Part shown: positions 1 through 8,461 of the stretch, in pieces
Position numbering within the stretch: position 1 is the first letter of the stretch
Layout: the number at the start of each line of letters is the position of its first letter
Assembly (NCBI GenBank): GCA_963840975.1
Contig: CAWJBC010000006.1
Location: 62,001 to 126,000, forward strand
From: JAADJA01 sp963840975
GTDB lineage: Bacteria; Bacteroidota; Bacteroidia; Bacteroidales; JAADJA01
Direction of reading: 5' to 3'
Length of the DNA stretch: 64,000 nt
Notes under the pieces: model-generated
The model's database searches: none
Seen by the model: only the letters and a program-made list of their open reading frames with translations
What the model was told of the DNA's origin: nothing
Made by a program: the position numbers and the translations under genes

Positions 1-104
1 GGATGAACTGAATTAAAAAATGAAACGGAACTGAATAATCCAATCAAAATGATGGCTGTAAGCAATAAGATTATGAAGGACAGCCAAATCAACTTTTTTT
101 TCAT
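1..104 (-). CDS. N-terminal fragment of a membrane-anchored or secreted protein (cut by window edge)
   Basis: An open frame starts with ATG at 104 on the minus strand and runs off the left edge without a stop. The 34 visible residues begin with MKKKLIW and continue as a hydrophobic stretch (about residues 5-24), which is a signal peptide or N-terminal membrane anchor. It is divergent from the GNAT-like gene at 260. Nothing after the anchor is visible, so no function can be given. The lysine-rich start followed at once by a hydrophobic helix makes a real gene start likely. Confidence 0.55.
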   Translation of the reverse strand, partial: MKKKLIWLSFIILLLTAIILIGLFSSVSFFNSVH

Positions 105-218
105 ATCCAATAGATCAATGTGATTGAGCAAAAGTAGTTGAATTAATAAATTTATGAAAGCTACCGAAATGGGGTTATTGGTCTGTTTTATAAAATTCTT
201 TTAGAATTGATTATATTA

Positions 219-226
219 TACATTTG
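219..226 (+). promoter_or_regulatory. Predicted -7 box (TACATTTG) upstream of the GNAT-like gene
   Basis: TACATTTG matches the Bacteroidota housekeeping -7 consensus TAnnTTTG and lies 34 bases before the ATG at 260. No well-spaced -33 TTTG was found. Confidence 0.4.
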
Positions 227-259
227 CATAACATTTAGCGGCACATTACTTAATAATTT

Positions 260-1388
260 ATGGCGGATATTCTTATACAACCAGTAAAATCCAGGGCAGA
301 GTTGCGGAAGTTTATTCATCTACCTGCCACCATCCATAAAGAGCACAACAACTGGATTCCTCCAATTTATGCTGACGAATGGAAATATTTCGATCCTAAG
401 AAAAATCCACTTTTCGACCATGCTGAAACAATTCTTTTTTTAGCCATGCGAAATAACAAGCCTGTCGGAAGAATCATGGGCATCATCAACCATAAATACA
501 ACGATGCCAAAAATGAAAATGATGGCTAGGTTTTGTTTTATTGAAACTATTAGCGACAAAGAAGTCGCTGACAGGCTTATTACGGCAGTCGAGAATTGGG
601 CACGAGAAAAAGGAATGGACAGGATGGTTGGGCCCCTTGGATTTTCCGACAAAGACCCACAGGGACTGTTGATTGACGGGTTTAAGGAACCTATGATGAT
701 CGCTACCAATTGCAGCTTTCCTTACATGGCTGATTTTGTGGAGGGTTCAGGATATATTAAAAAAGTTGACCTGGTTGTTTACAAACTTGCAGTACCCGAA
801 ACTGTTCCCGAATTTTATCATAAAATTTATCAGAGGGTAATTTCAAATGGAAATAATATCCGACTTGTTGAATTGACGAGCCGCAGGCAAATAAAACCCT
901 ACGTCCGGCCAGTATTGAGCCTGGTGAACGAAACCTATACCGACATTTATGCATTTGCCACACTCAGCGACAGGGAAATGGACGAATTTGCCAATCGCTA
1001 CCTGATGATTCTTGATGCTAAGTTCATAAAGATCATCGAAGATGCCGATAACAACATCATAGGATTTATCCTTGCTATACGCGATATTGGCGACGGAATC
1101 AGGAAAAGCAAGGGTTACCTTTTTCCTTTTGGTATATTCCGGATTTTATGGTCGCAGCGCAAGACCAAACGCCTCAGCCTGCTGTTGGGGGCAATTCGGA
1201 AAGATTACCGAAATTCCGGATTGGATACCGTTTTAGGAGTGAAAATTTTAGAAGAAGCGCAAAGAGAAGGTCTTGAAGTCGTTGACAGCCACCTTATACT
1301 CGAAACAAATACTAAAATGCGCGCTGAAATGGAAAAGTTAGGTGGAATTGTTTATAAGAAATACCGGATTTATCAGAAATCGCTATAA
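260..1388 (+). CDS. GNAT-like acyltransferase-fold protein, interrupted by a +1 frameshift
   Basis: Two overlapping frames form one protein of about 376 residues. The first (from ATG 260) has the N-terminal part with the NNWIPPIYADEW and KNPLFDHAE segments and ends at a TAG at 527-529. The second continues in the +1 frame with ARFCFIET, then GPLGFSDKDPQGLL, and a C-terminal half resembling a GNAT acetyltransferase fold (RKDYRNSGLDTVLG, about 100 residues from the end). Large uncharacterised Bacteroidota proteins of this kind are usually called N-acetyltransferase-like; the substrate is unknown. Removing one G from GATGGCT at 521-527 gives a continuous frame. Either this is a sequencing insertion or the gene is a recent pseudogene. 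The second-frame ATG at 504 is unlikely to be a natural start because it would discard conserved N-terminal sequence. Confidence 0.7.
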
Positions 1389-1398
1389 GATTTGTTTA

Positions 1399-1773
1399 TT
1401 ACTTCTCTATCAGGTTTTGCCTGAATTCCCTGAAAGCCTCATCCATCATCAAATCCACTTTTGCATGAAACGCATCGAATGCCCTTACAAGGGTTTTACC
1501 TTCAGGCGTAAGTTCTGTTTTACCACCTTCGGCTCCTCCCCTGCTTTTGTCCAATAAAGGAAATCCGAATTCTTCTTCAATGGCTTTCAGGTCGCCCCAG
1601 GTTCGGCGGTAGGTAAGCCCCAGTGCTTTGGTAGCTGCCCTTAGCGAACCGTGCTTTTCAATGGCTTTCAATATCTGCCATTTACCATCACCCATAATTC
1701 CTTTTCCGTTTGGAGTGGAGAGCCAGATTTTAAAATTTAATTTGAAGTTTTCTAACTGTTGTCCTTTTAACAT
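1399..1773 (-). CDS. ModE-type winged helix-turn-helix regulator (DNA-binding domain only)
   Basis: The 124-residue protein matches the N-terminal DNA-binding domain of molybdate regulator ModE and related LysR-type domains: GDGKWQILKAIEKHGSLRAATKALGLTYRRTWGDLKAIEEEFG, a turn with RGGAEGG, and LTPEGKTLV (about residues 28-100). ModE of Escherichia coli has additional C-terminal molybdate-binding domains; these are absent, as in many stand-alone relatives. The gene converges on the GNAT-like gene (10-base gap) and lies just downstream of glyA on the same strand (18-base gap). No molybdate transport or molybdopterin genes are nearby, so the target is unknown. The family assignment is firm and the ligand is not. 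Confidence 0.8.
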   Translation of the reverse strand: MLKGQQLENFKLNFKIWLSTPNGKGIMGDGKWQILKAIEKHGSLRAATKALGLTYRRTWGDLKAIEEEFGFPLLDKSRGGAEGGKTELTPEGKTLVRAFDAFHAKVDLMMDEAFREFRQNLIEK

Positions 1774-1791
1774 GTTACGATAAAATTAAAC

Positions 1792-3072
1792 TTACCAGGC
1801 AAAAACGGGAAAGTCAGTCATCATTTCATTCACTTGCTTCTTCACCTGATTATTAAGCTCTTCGTTTTCGATGTCTGAAATAACCCTGTCAATCAGATCA
1901 ACAATGGCCGGCATATGTTCTTCTTTCATTCCTCTGGTGGTAATAGCCGGTGTTCCAATCCTTAAACCTGAAGTCTGAAAAGGTGAGCGGCTGTCAAAAG
2001 GAACCATGTTCTTGTTTACCGTAATATCTGCTCTTACAAGGGTATCCTCTACCTTACGTCCTGTGATTTCGGGAAATTTCGTTCTCAGGTCAATCAGCAT
2101 CAGGTGATTGTCAGTCCCTCCAGAAATCACGTTGTATCCTTTGTCAACAAAAGCATCCGCCATTACACTGGCATTTTTCTTCACCTGAATCATATAGGCT
2201 TTGTATTCATCCGACAATGCTTCGCCGAAAGCTACTGCCTTTGCAGCAATCACATGTTCGAGCGGTCCGCCCTGGATGCCTGGAAAAACAGCCGAATCAA
2301 ACAAAGATGACATCGGGCGGATGACTCCTTTGGGAGTTGTTTTTCCAAACGGATTATCAAAATCTTTTCCCATCATGATGATTCCGCCGCGGGGTCCGCG
2401 AAGGGTTTTATGGGTTGTTGAAGTAACCACATGGCAATATTTCAGCGGATCATTCAGTAATCCGGTTGCAATCAATCCTGCCGGATGGGCGATATCAGCC
2501 ATCAGCCATGCTCCGATCTGATCGGCAATGTCGCGCATTCGTTTGTAGTCCCAGTCGCGCGAATAAGCTGAAGCACCAGCAAGAATCAGCTTTGGTTTTT
2601 CTGCCAGGGCTATTTTTTCCATCTCATCATAATCCACAGTACCTGTTTCTTCTTTTACTTTGTAGGCAATCGGCTTATATAAAATCCCTGATGAATTAAC
2701 CGGTGATCCGTGCGAAAGGTGCCCGCCATGCGAAAGATCAAGTCCCATGAATTTGTCGCCCGGCTTAAGCAAAGTCAGAAAAACAGCCATGTTTGCCTGT
2801 GCGCCTGAGTGGGGCTGAACATTGGCCCATTCTGCTCCGAATAATTCTTTCAAACGGTCAATCGCCAATTGCTCCGTTTCATCCACATGCTGACATCCTC
2901 CGTAATATCTTTTGCCGGGATAACCCTCAGCATATTTATTGGTCATCACCGAACCCATCGCCTGAAGAACCTGATCGCTTACAAAATTTTCGGATGCAAT
3001 CAATTCTATACCGTACTTTTGCCTGTCTGCTTCTTTCTGAAGAATTTCAAATACCAGATTATCTCTTTTCAT
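1792..3072 (-). CDS. glyA: Serine hydroxymethyltransferase
   Basis: Full-length (426 residues) PLP enzyme interconverting serine and glycine with tetrahydrofolate, the main source of one-carbon units; cytoplasmic. Visible family marks: LIASENF (24-30), PHSGAQAN (87-94), SHGGHLSHG (114-122), DIAHPAG (193-199) and the PLP-lysine motif TTHKTLRGPRGG with Lys222. The C-terminal RIGTPAITTRG is also typical. The ATG at 3072 gives the standard N-terminus. It is divergent from the M16 peptidase gene at 3235, and a -7 box lies in the shared upstream region. The next gene on the strand is the ModE-like regulator, which could be co-transcribed. Confidence 0.98.
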   Translation of the reverse strand: MKRDNLVFEILQKEADRQKYGIELIASENFVSDQVLQAMGSVMTNKYAEGYPGKRYYGGCQHVDETEQLAIDRLKELFGAEWANVQPHSGAQANMAVFLTLLKPGDKFMGLDLSHGGHLSHGSPVNSSGILYKPIAYKVKEETGTVDYDEMEKIALAEKPKLILAGASAYSRDWDYKRMRDIADQIGAWLMADIAHPAGLIATGLLNDPLKYCHVVTSTTHKTLRGPRGGIIMMGKDFDNPFGKTTPKGVIRPMSSLFDSAVFPGIQGGPLEHVIAAKAVAFGEALSDEYKAYMIQVKKNASVMADAFVDKGYNVISGGTDNHLMLIDLRTKFPEITGRKVEDTLVRADITVNKNMVPFDSRSPFQTSGLRIGTPAITTRGMKEEHMPAIVDLIDRVISDIENEELNNQVKKQVNEMMTDFPVFAW

Positions 3073-3137
3073 AAAGGAAATTTTTTACTGTAGTGTTGAA
3101 AAATGAATAAACAATATCATATAAATATTGAGTTTGG

Positions 3138-3145
3138 CAAAGTTA
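3138..3145 (-). promoter_or_regulatory. Predicted -7 box (TAACTTTG) for glyA
   Basis: The minus strand reads TAACTTTG, matching TAnnTTTG, about 66 bases before the glyA start. A TTTG lies 24 bases further upstream (3173-3170), slightly wider than the usual spacing. Confidence 0.4.
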
Positions 3146-3222
3146 GAAAATTTCTTTTCCTTTCCTTTCCAAATGAAATATATTTGCCAAAATCAGGTTT
3201 AAACTGACATCGCCTTTTTTAA

Positions 3223-3230
3223 TAAGTTTG
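3223..3230 (+). promoter_or_regulatory. Predicted -7 box (TAAGTTTG) just before the M16 peptidase start
   Basis: TAAGTTTG matches TAnnTTTG and ends only 4 bases before the ATG at 3235. A transcript from it would be leaderless or nearly so. No -33 box at normal spacing is clear. Confidence 0.4.
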
Positions 3231-3234
3231 CACG

Positions 3235-4470
3235 ATGATAGAATTTGAAAAATTTACGTTAGATAATGGATTGAAGGTGATTGTTCACCAGGATGCATCT
3301 ACTCCACTCGTAGCCATGAATATTTTGTACGATGTCGGCGCACGGGATGAACACCCCGACAAAACCGGATTTGCCCATTTGTTTGAGCACCTGATGTTCG
3401 GAGGTTCAGTGAATATACCGAAATATGATGTACCTCTCGAAAATGCCGGAGGCGAAAACAACGCTTTTACAAACAATGATATTACCAACTACTACCTGAC
3501 CATACCGAAGCAAAACATGGAACTGGCATTCTGGCTCGAGTCGGACAGAATGCTTGATCTTGCTTTCTCAAAAAAAAGCCTGAAGGTGCAGCAGAATGTG
3601 GTGATTGAGGAATTCAAACAGTCCTACCTGAACCAGCCTTATGGTGATGTGTGGTTGTTGCTCAAACCCCTGGCATACAAAGTCCACCCCTACCAATGGT
3701 CAACCATCGGTAAGGAAATTTCTCATATTGAAAATGCCACAATGGAAGATGTTAAGTCGTTTTATAAAAAGTTTTATAATCCGAACAATGCCATCATGAC
3801 CATAGCAGGAAATGTGACAACACAGGAAATCAAAACCCTTTCAGAAAAATGGTTCGGAGAAATCAGCCCTGGCGAAAATTACCCGAGGAATTTACCTGCC
3901 GAACCGGTTCAAACGGAGGAAAGAGAATTAAAGGTTGTACGCGAAGTTCCCTTCGATTCGATTTATATGGTTTATCATATTTGCTCCCGTAAAGATAAGG
4001 ATTACTATGCCACCGATCTGATCAGTGATATTTTGTCCAACGGTTATTCATCGAGGCTGTATGCCAGCCTGGTTAAGGAACAAAGGCTTTTCAGCGAGAT
4101 CAATGCCTACATCAGCGGCGATATTGATGCCGGTTTGTTTGTGATCAACGGCAAACTGATGAAAGGCGGCAAGATGGAGGCGGCAAAACTAGCGATCAGG
4201 AATGAACTTGATAAATTAAAACAAGCACCTGCAAAAGAAGAGGAAATTCAAAAGGTTAAAAACAAGATTGAATCTACTCTGCAGTTTTCAGAGATCAATA
4301 TATTGGACAAAGCCATGAACCTTGCCTACTCTGAATTGTTAGGAGACGCTAATTACATCAACGAAGAATTTCACAAATACCAGGAAGTAACCGGAGAACA
4401 GATTTTAAAAACAGCACAGAGAATTTTTCAAAACCACAATTGTTCTACACTTTATTACCATGCAAATTAA
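3235..4470 (+). CDS. M16 family zinc metallopeptidase, catalytic subunit
   Basis: The 411-residue protein belongs to the pitrilysin/insulinase (M16) family. The inverted zinc motif HLFEH is at residues 48-52 (His48, Glu51, His52), and a downstream glutamate in VVIEEF (about 126) is well placed as the third ligand. It has the two-domain M16 layout, with PEPTIDASE_M16_C-like sequence over about 165-350. The second M16 gene follows after 3 bases and lacks the zinc motif, so the two products probably form an active/inactive heterodimer as in the processing peptidases. No signal peptide is visible, so it is probably cytoplasmic or exported by an unusual route. The substrate is unknown. Confidence 0.93.
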   Translation: MIEFEKFTLDNGLKVIVHQDASTPLVAMNILYDVGARDEHPDKTGFAHLFEHLMFGGSVNIPKYDVPLENAGGENNAFTNNDITNYYLTIPKQNMELAFWLESDRMLDLAFSKKSLKVQQNVVIEEFKQSYLNQPYGDVWLLLKPLAYKVHPYQWSTIGKEISHIENATMEDVKSFYKKFYNPNNAIMTIAGNVTTQEIKTLSEKWFGEISPGENYPRNLPAEPVQTEERELKVVREVPFDSIYMVYHICSRKDKDYYATDLISDILSNGYSSRLYASLVKEQRLFSEINAYISGDIDAGLFVINGKLMKGGKMEAAKLAIRNELDKLKQAPAKEEEIQKVKNKIESTLQFSEINILDKAMNLAYSELLGDANYINEEFHKYQEVTGEQILKTAQRIFQNHNCSTLYYHAN

Positions 4471-4473
4471 ACT

Positions 4474-5754
4474 ATGAGTATCATAAACAGAAAAGTTCAA
4501 CCTTCTACCCACCTGCTTGATAAATTTTCGTTTCCTCAACCTGAAAAAACACAATTGGATAACGGAATTCCGGTTTACCAGCTAAATTCCGGAACGCAGG
4601 ACATCACAAAAATCGAATTTATTTTTGATGCAGGCAGTTGGTTTGAAAACAAAGCACTGGTCGCCAAATTCACCAACAAAATGCTGAAAGAGGGCACACG
4701 TTCGTACAGCGCCAAACAGATACATGAAACCATTGATTATTATGGCGCACATCTCGAATCTTCTTCTGACAAGGACAAAGCTACTGTAACCCTTTATTCC
4801 CTTAACAAACATATCAATTATCTGCTTCCAGTCATGAGGGAAGTTATACTGGAACCTGTGTTTCCAGAAAATGAATTGCTGACAAGGATTCAAAACAAGA
4901 AGCAGGAATTTCTGATCAATAGCGAAAAAGGAAAATACATCGCCCGCTGGAAATTCAATGAACTGATCTTTGGCAAATCTCATCCTTATGGAAGGTTTTT
5001 TGATACTTCAGATTTCGACCATCTTACTCATCAGGATTTATTGGATTTTCACGGATCCCATTATCCGATCAATCAATGTAAAATTATTATTGCCGGGAAA
5101 ATTCCTGTGGCGCTTCCTGCTCTGTTAAATGAACTTTTTGGTGGAGAAAAAAATGTAAGTCAAAATCCGGAAATCATTTCCATCCAAAACGAATTTCAAA
5201 ATAATCGCCAGGTCCATATCAAAAAGGACAATGCCATCCAGACTGCAATCAGGATTGGGAAAACACTCGTCAACAAAACTCATCCCGATTACCAGAAATT
5301 AAAAATATTAAATACAATTTTAGGAGGCTATTTCGGTTCGAGGCTTATGACCACAATACGCGAAGAAAAGGGTTACACTTATGGGATTGGATCCGGCATT
5401 GCTTCGATGCAAAATGCCGGTTCATTTTTCATTGCATCTGAGGTGGGTTCTGATGTCACCGATAACGCTATTGAAGATATTTACAACGAAATTAAAATTT
5501 TGCAGGAAGAAAAAGTCCCTGCCAACGAATTGGACCTTGTCCGCAATTATATGTTGGGTTCTTTGCTCAGGAGTTTTGATGGTCCTTTTGCTTTATCCGA
5601 AAATCTTAAAGGTCTTATTGAATATGGATTGGATGAAAATTTCTTCATTAATTACATTGAAACAATAAATAATATCACGGGTAATGAAATCATGGAACTT
5701 GCGCAACGCTATCTTGAAATAGAAAGCCTTTATGAGCTTAGGGTCGGGAAATGA
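4474..5754 (+). CDS. M16 family peptidase homologue, non-catalytic partner
   Basis: The 426-residue protein has the M16 fold but no HXXEH: the equivalent region reads AGSWFENKALVAKFTNKML. It keeps the C-terminal Arg/Tyr pair typical of the partner chain (GSRLMTTIREEKGYTYGIGSG, about residues 289-309), which binds substrate in heterodimeric M16 enzymes. It starts 3 bases after the stop of the catalytic subunit, so the two are surely co-transcribed and probably made in equal amounts. It should support cleavage without performing it. Confidence 0.92.
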   Translation: MSIINRKVQPSTHLLDKFSFPQPEKTQLDNGIPVYQLNSGTQDITKIEFIFDAGSWFENKALVAKFTNKMLKEGTRSYSAKQIHETIDYYGAHLESSSDKDKATVTLYSLNKHINYLLPVMREVILEPVFPENELLTRIQNKKQEFLINSEKGKYIARWKFNELIFGKSHPYGRFFDTSDFDHLTHQDLLDFHGSHYPINQCKIIIAGKIPVALPALLNELFGGEKNVSQNPEIISIQNEFQNNRQVHIKKDNAIQTAIRIGKTLVNKTHPDYQKLKILNTILGGYFGSRLMTTIREEKGYTYGIGSGIASMQNAGSFFIASEVGSDVTDNAIEDIYNEIKILQEEKVPANELDLVRNYMLGSLLRSFDGPFALSENLKGLIEYGLDENFFINYIETINNITGNEIMELAQRYLEIESLYELRVGK

Positions 5755-5838
5755 TCTTTTCCACTTTACAAACAGTGATCCATTTATCAAAAATTTAATA
5801 CTTTTAATGGCGTTATTAAATCTAATCTTTCAGAGAAA

Positions 5839-7008
5839 ATGAAAATACGATTTGCGCTTTTTATAATTCTCACCCAGTTAAGTATCAGTTATGCACAGGT
5901 AGATACCGGTCCGGATATAACTATCACCGCAGGATTGCCCGTTTTACTTAATGGAAACTACCTGGGATATACTGGTATCCCAGTCACTGCTGGAGATGAT
6001 CCATTTGTCGGTCCGTTTGAAATCGGGTTCGAATTTGAATATTTTGGTGAGCCTCACACTCAATTTGCAGTTAGTCCAAATGGTTTGGTCAGTTTTGATA
6101 TTCCATCCATTATCGGAGTAAGTCATCAGGAAATCACACCCATCCCCAACACAGTTTTTAGCAAGACAATCATGGGACCTTATCAGGATTTATTCTCAAA
6201 ACCGATTCAGCCGCACAACCAATTTATATTTTATCAAACAGTTGGAACTGAACCAGATCGAAAATTGATCGTAGGATGGTGCGAAGCTCCAATGTTCGGT
6301 TGCCCCTCCCTAAAAGCAACCTACCAAATCGTGCTGAATGAATCGGACAACAGCATCGTTAACCATATACTTGCGAAGCCTGAATGTGCCTATCTTCAAA
6401 ACAAAGCGACCCAGGGACTGAATTTTGATCATGATTTGGGAGTTGTTGTCACAGGAAGAAACGCCGCTTCGTGGTCATCTGCCGATGAGTCCTGGTTATT
6501 TGAGCCTGAAGGAGCAAATAATTATACCATCTCAACCATAGATTTCAGCCCGGAGGTTATTGGACCTCCCGGGAAATTGCAATGGACGTGGTTTAAAGAC
6601 AGCTATCCCGGTGGTGAGGTTGTAGGAAACAATTCTTCATTGGTTGTTTACCCGACTGAAAGTACAACTTATTATGCTGAGATCACTCTTTGCAATGGTA
6701 TGAAGTACACGGATGATGTTTTTGTTAAAGTGATTCCTGTCCCAACTGCTTTTAATCCCAACAGCACTGCAGAGGAAAACCGGACTTTTACCTTTTTCTC
6801 TGATCCCGCTGAAAATGTGTATCAATTCAAAATGTACATTTACGATCGTTGGGGACAACTGGTGTTTGAAACTGAAGACCTTTCAGAAGGCTGGGATGGC
6901 ACTCTAAACGGTAAGTCCTGTAATCCGGGAGTTTATGTATGGGTGGTTTATTATAACAGCGAAAAAGGGGAAGTTACCAATAAAGGAAGCGTAACTTTAA
7001 TCAGGTAA
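5839..7008 (+). CDS. Secreted protein with T9SS type B (gliding-motility-like) C-terminal sorting domain
   Basis: The 389-residue protein has a signal peptide (residues 1-20, ending SYAQ) and a C-terminal domain of about 85 residues resembling the type B sorting signal of type IX secretion: PTAFNPNS, FKMYIYDRWGQLVFET, GWDGTLNGK, PGVYVWVV. Such proteins cross the outer membrane through T9SS and are released or attached to the surface. The central part (about 25-300) is beta-rich with no recognised catalytic motif; about residues 250-300 resemble an Ig-like/PKD-like linker with a cysteine (ITLCNGMKY). It follows the M16 pair by 84 bases and converges on ompH. Confidence 0.85.
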   Translation: MKIRFALFIILTQLSISYAQVDTGPDITITAGLPVLLNGNYLGYTGIPVTAGDDPFVGPFEIGFEFEYFGEPHTQFAVSPNGLVSFDIPSIIGVSHQEITPIPNTVFSKTIMGPYQDLFSKPIQPHNQFIFYQTVGTEPDRKLIVGWCEAPMFGCPSLKATYQIVLNESDNSIVNHILAKPECAYLQNKATQGLNFDHDLGVVVTGRNAASWSSADESWLFEPEGANNYTISTIDFSPEVIGPPGKLQWTWFKDSYPGGEVVGNNSSLVVYPTESTTYYAEITLCNGMKYTDDVFVKVIPVPTAFNPNSTAEENRTFTFFSDPAENVYQFKMYIYDRWGQLVFETEDLSEGWDGTLNGKSCNPGVYVWVVYYNSEKGEVTNKGSVTLIR

Positions 7009-7026
7009 AACAACACCGGTTAAATT

Positions 7027-7053
7027 CAAAAAAAAAGCCTCTGTGCGAGGCTT
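7027..7053 (-). terminator. Rho-independent terminator for the ompH/bamA block
   Basis: A perfect 7-bp stem (AAGCCTC and GAGGCTT around a 5-base loop) is followed on the minus strand by a run of T. It lies between the convergent T9SS gene and ompH. The T-run favours the minus-strand transcript. Confidence 0.8.
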
Positions 7054-7058
7054 GGAAT

Positions 7059-7598
7059 TTATTTCTTTTCAACTTTCGGCTTGTCTTTAACGCCAAGCTT
7101 GGTTTTTACCAATTCCGAAATATCATCTGCCGGTTCGGCGTATAATAGCAATCCCTCAGAACTGTTAAATACATAAGTATAACCATTTTCTTTTGCAACA
7201 TCCTGAACAGCTTTTCTGGCTCTTTCGATGATGGGTCCGGTGAGTTCGGCTTCCTTATTTTGCAGGTCCTCAGTGGCCTTAGCTTCAAAAGCATCCATCC
7301 TCGTTTTTAAATCGTTTATTTCAGCTTCTTTGGTTGTGCGGATAATTTCCGACATGGTATTGGCTTTTGCCTGATAATCCATAAATTTATTTTCGAGTTC
7401 GGTTTGCATAGCTGCATATTGTTCCTGTACTGACTTATTATAGGAGTCAAAAACAATTTTCACTGAATCGAGTTCAGGCATCAAACCATATAATTTGGCG
7501 AAATCGAGATGCCCGAATTTAACTTTGGTTTGAGCATACGAACCGGAAGCGACAAACATCGCAATGATCAAAACGATTAAACTGACTAATTTTTTCAT
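7059..7598 (-). CDS. OmpH/Skp family periplasmic chaperone (second copy)
   Basis: The 179-residue protein has a signal peptide (MKKLVSLIVLIIAMFVASGSYAQ), a FGHLDFAKLYGLMPELDSV start and a long helical coiled-coil arm (about 55-130), as in Skp, the trimeric chaperone that carries unfolded outer membrane proteins to the Bam complex. It ends in a lysine-rich tail. It lies after a second ompH and bamA, the usual Bacteroidota arrangement. It is probably the last gene of that block, since a terminator follows at once. Confidence 0.92.
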   Translation of the reverse strand: MKKLVSLIVLIIAMFVASGSYAQTKVKFGHLDFAKLYGLMPELDSVKIVFDSYNKSVQEQYAAMQTELENKFMDYQAKANTMSEIIRTTKEAEINDLKTRMDAFEAKATEDLQNKEAELTGPIIERARKAVQDVAKENGYTYVFNSSEGLLLYAEPADDISELVKTKLGVKDKPKVEKK

Positions 7599-7681
7599 GT
7601 TACGTTTTAAGGATTAGTATTTAAAATGAGGCGCAAATTTATACAATAAATTGATTCAATCTAAAATTTAACAAAAGGGGG

Positions 7682-8362
7682 TTATTTTTTCTCCTGTTTG
7701 TTTACCGGACCAGGATTCATTCCTCCCGGTGATTTTTGGGAATTATTCATATCAGTAGGCCGTTGCTGATTGGTATTTTGTTGTGTTGGTTTATTTTCAG
7801 GAGTGCTCTGGTATTCGGTTTTTTTCCTGTCTTCACGACGGGTTGTCCCCAGAACTGCGCCCACATTATCCAGCACATCATCACTGATATCGAACTTATT
7901 GTTTACATACAACATTGTAAGACTACCGGCTTTATCAAAAACAAATGCATAGTTTTTATCCTCAGCTATTTCTTCAATGGCATTGTAAATTTTTTCCTGA
8001 ATAGGTTTTATTAGCTCCTCCCGCTTGATAAACAAATCACCATCCTTACCAAAACGCTGGGTTTGCAACTCTTTGACTGCTTGTTCCTTTGCCTGAATAT
8101 CCTGCTCTCTTTTCTTTTTCACGTCATCCGGCATCAGAACAACCTCCGCCTGATAGGCTTTGTACATCTTATCAATTTCGGCAAATTTTTCTTCAATCTC
8201 CTGCTGATATTCTACAGCAATTTCATCCAATTGATTTTGCGCATCTTTATATTCCGGGATATTATCTAAAATATAATTAGAATCAACATAGGCATATTTT
8301 TGAGCCGACAAAAAAGATATACCCAGAACAATAAAAAGCGAAACAAGAATTATTTTTTTCAT
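7682..8362 (-). CDS. OmpH/Skp family periplasmic chaperone (first copy, with long polar tail)
   Basis: The start is taken at ATG 8362 (MKKIILVSLFIVLGISFLSAQ, a signal peptide). The open frame extends 19 codons further upstream, but that sequence has no export character. After the signal comes KYAYVDSNYILDNIPEYKDAQ, the typical OmpH start, then a coiled-coil arm to about residue 125 and a globular C-terminal segment. The last 50 residues are rich in Gln, Asn and Pro and look disordered, unlike the second copy. It lies about 100 bases downstream of bamA and supplies chaperones for outer membrane protein assembly. Confidence 0.92.
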   Translation of the reverse strand: MKKIILVSLFIVLGISFLSAQKYAYVDSNYILDNIPEYKDAQNQLDEIAVEYQQEIEEKFAEIDKMYKAYQAEVVLMPDDVKKKREQDIQAKEQAVKELQTQRFGKDGDLFIKREELIKPIQEKIYNAIEEIAEDKNYAFVFDKAGSLTMLYVNNKFDISDDVLDNVGAVLGTTRREDRKKTEYQSTPENKPTQQNTNQQRPTDMNNSQKSPGGMNPGPVNKQEKK

Positions 8363-8461
8363 ATACTTTTCTTTTTTTATTTCATCACGACAAAATGACG
8401 GTTTACAATTTTCACTCATGATGAAACGCTTAAACTAAGGAATTCATTATATCTTCCTTTT

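Noticed and set aside
8363..8419. Longer N-terminus for the first OmpH gene
   Set aside because: The 19 extra residues would precede and spoil a clear signal peptide beginning at 8362.
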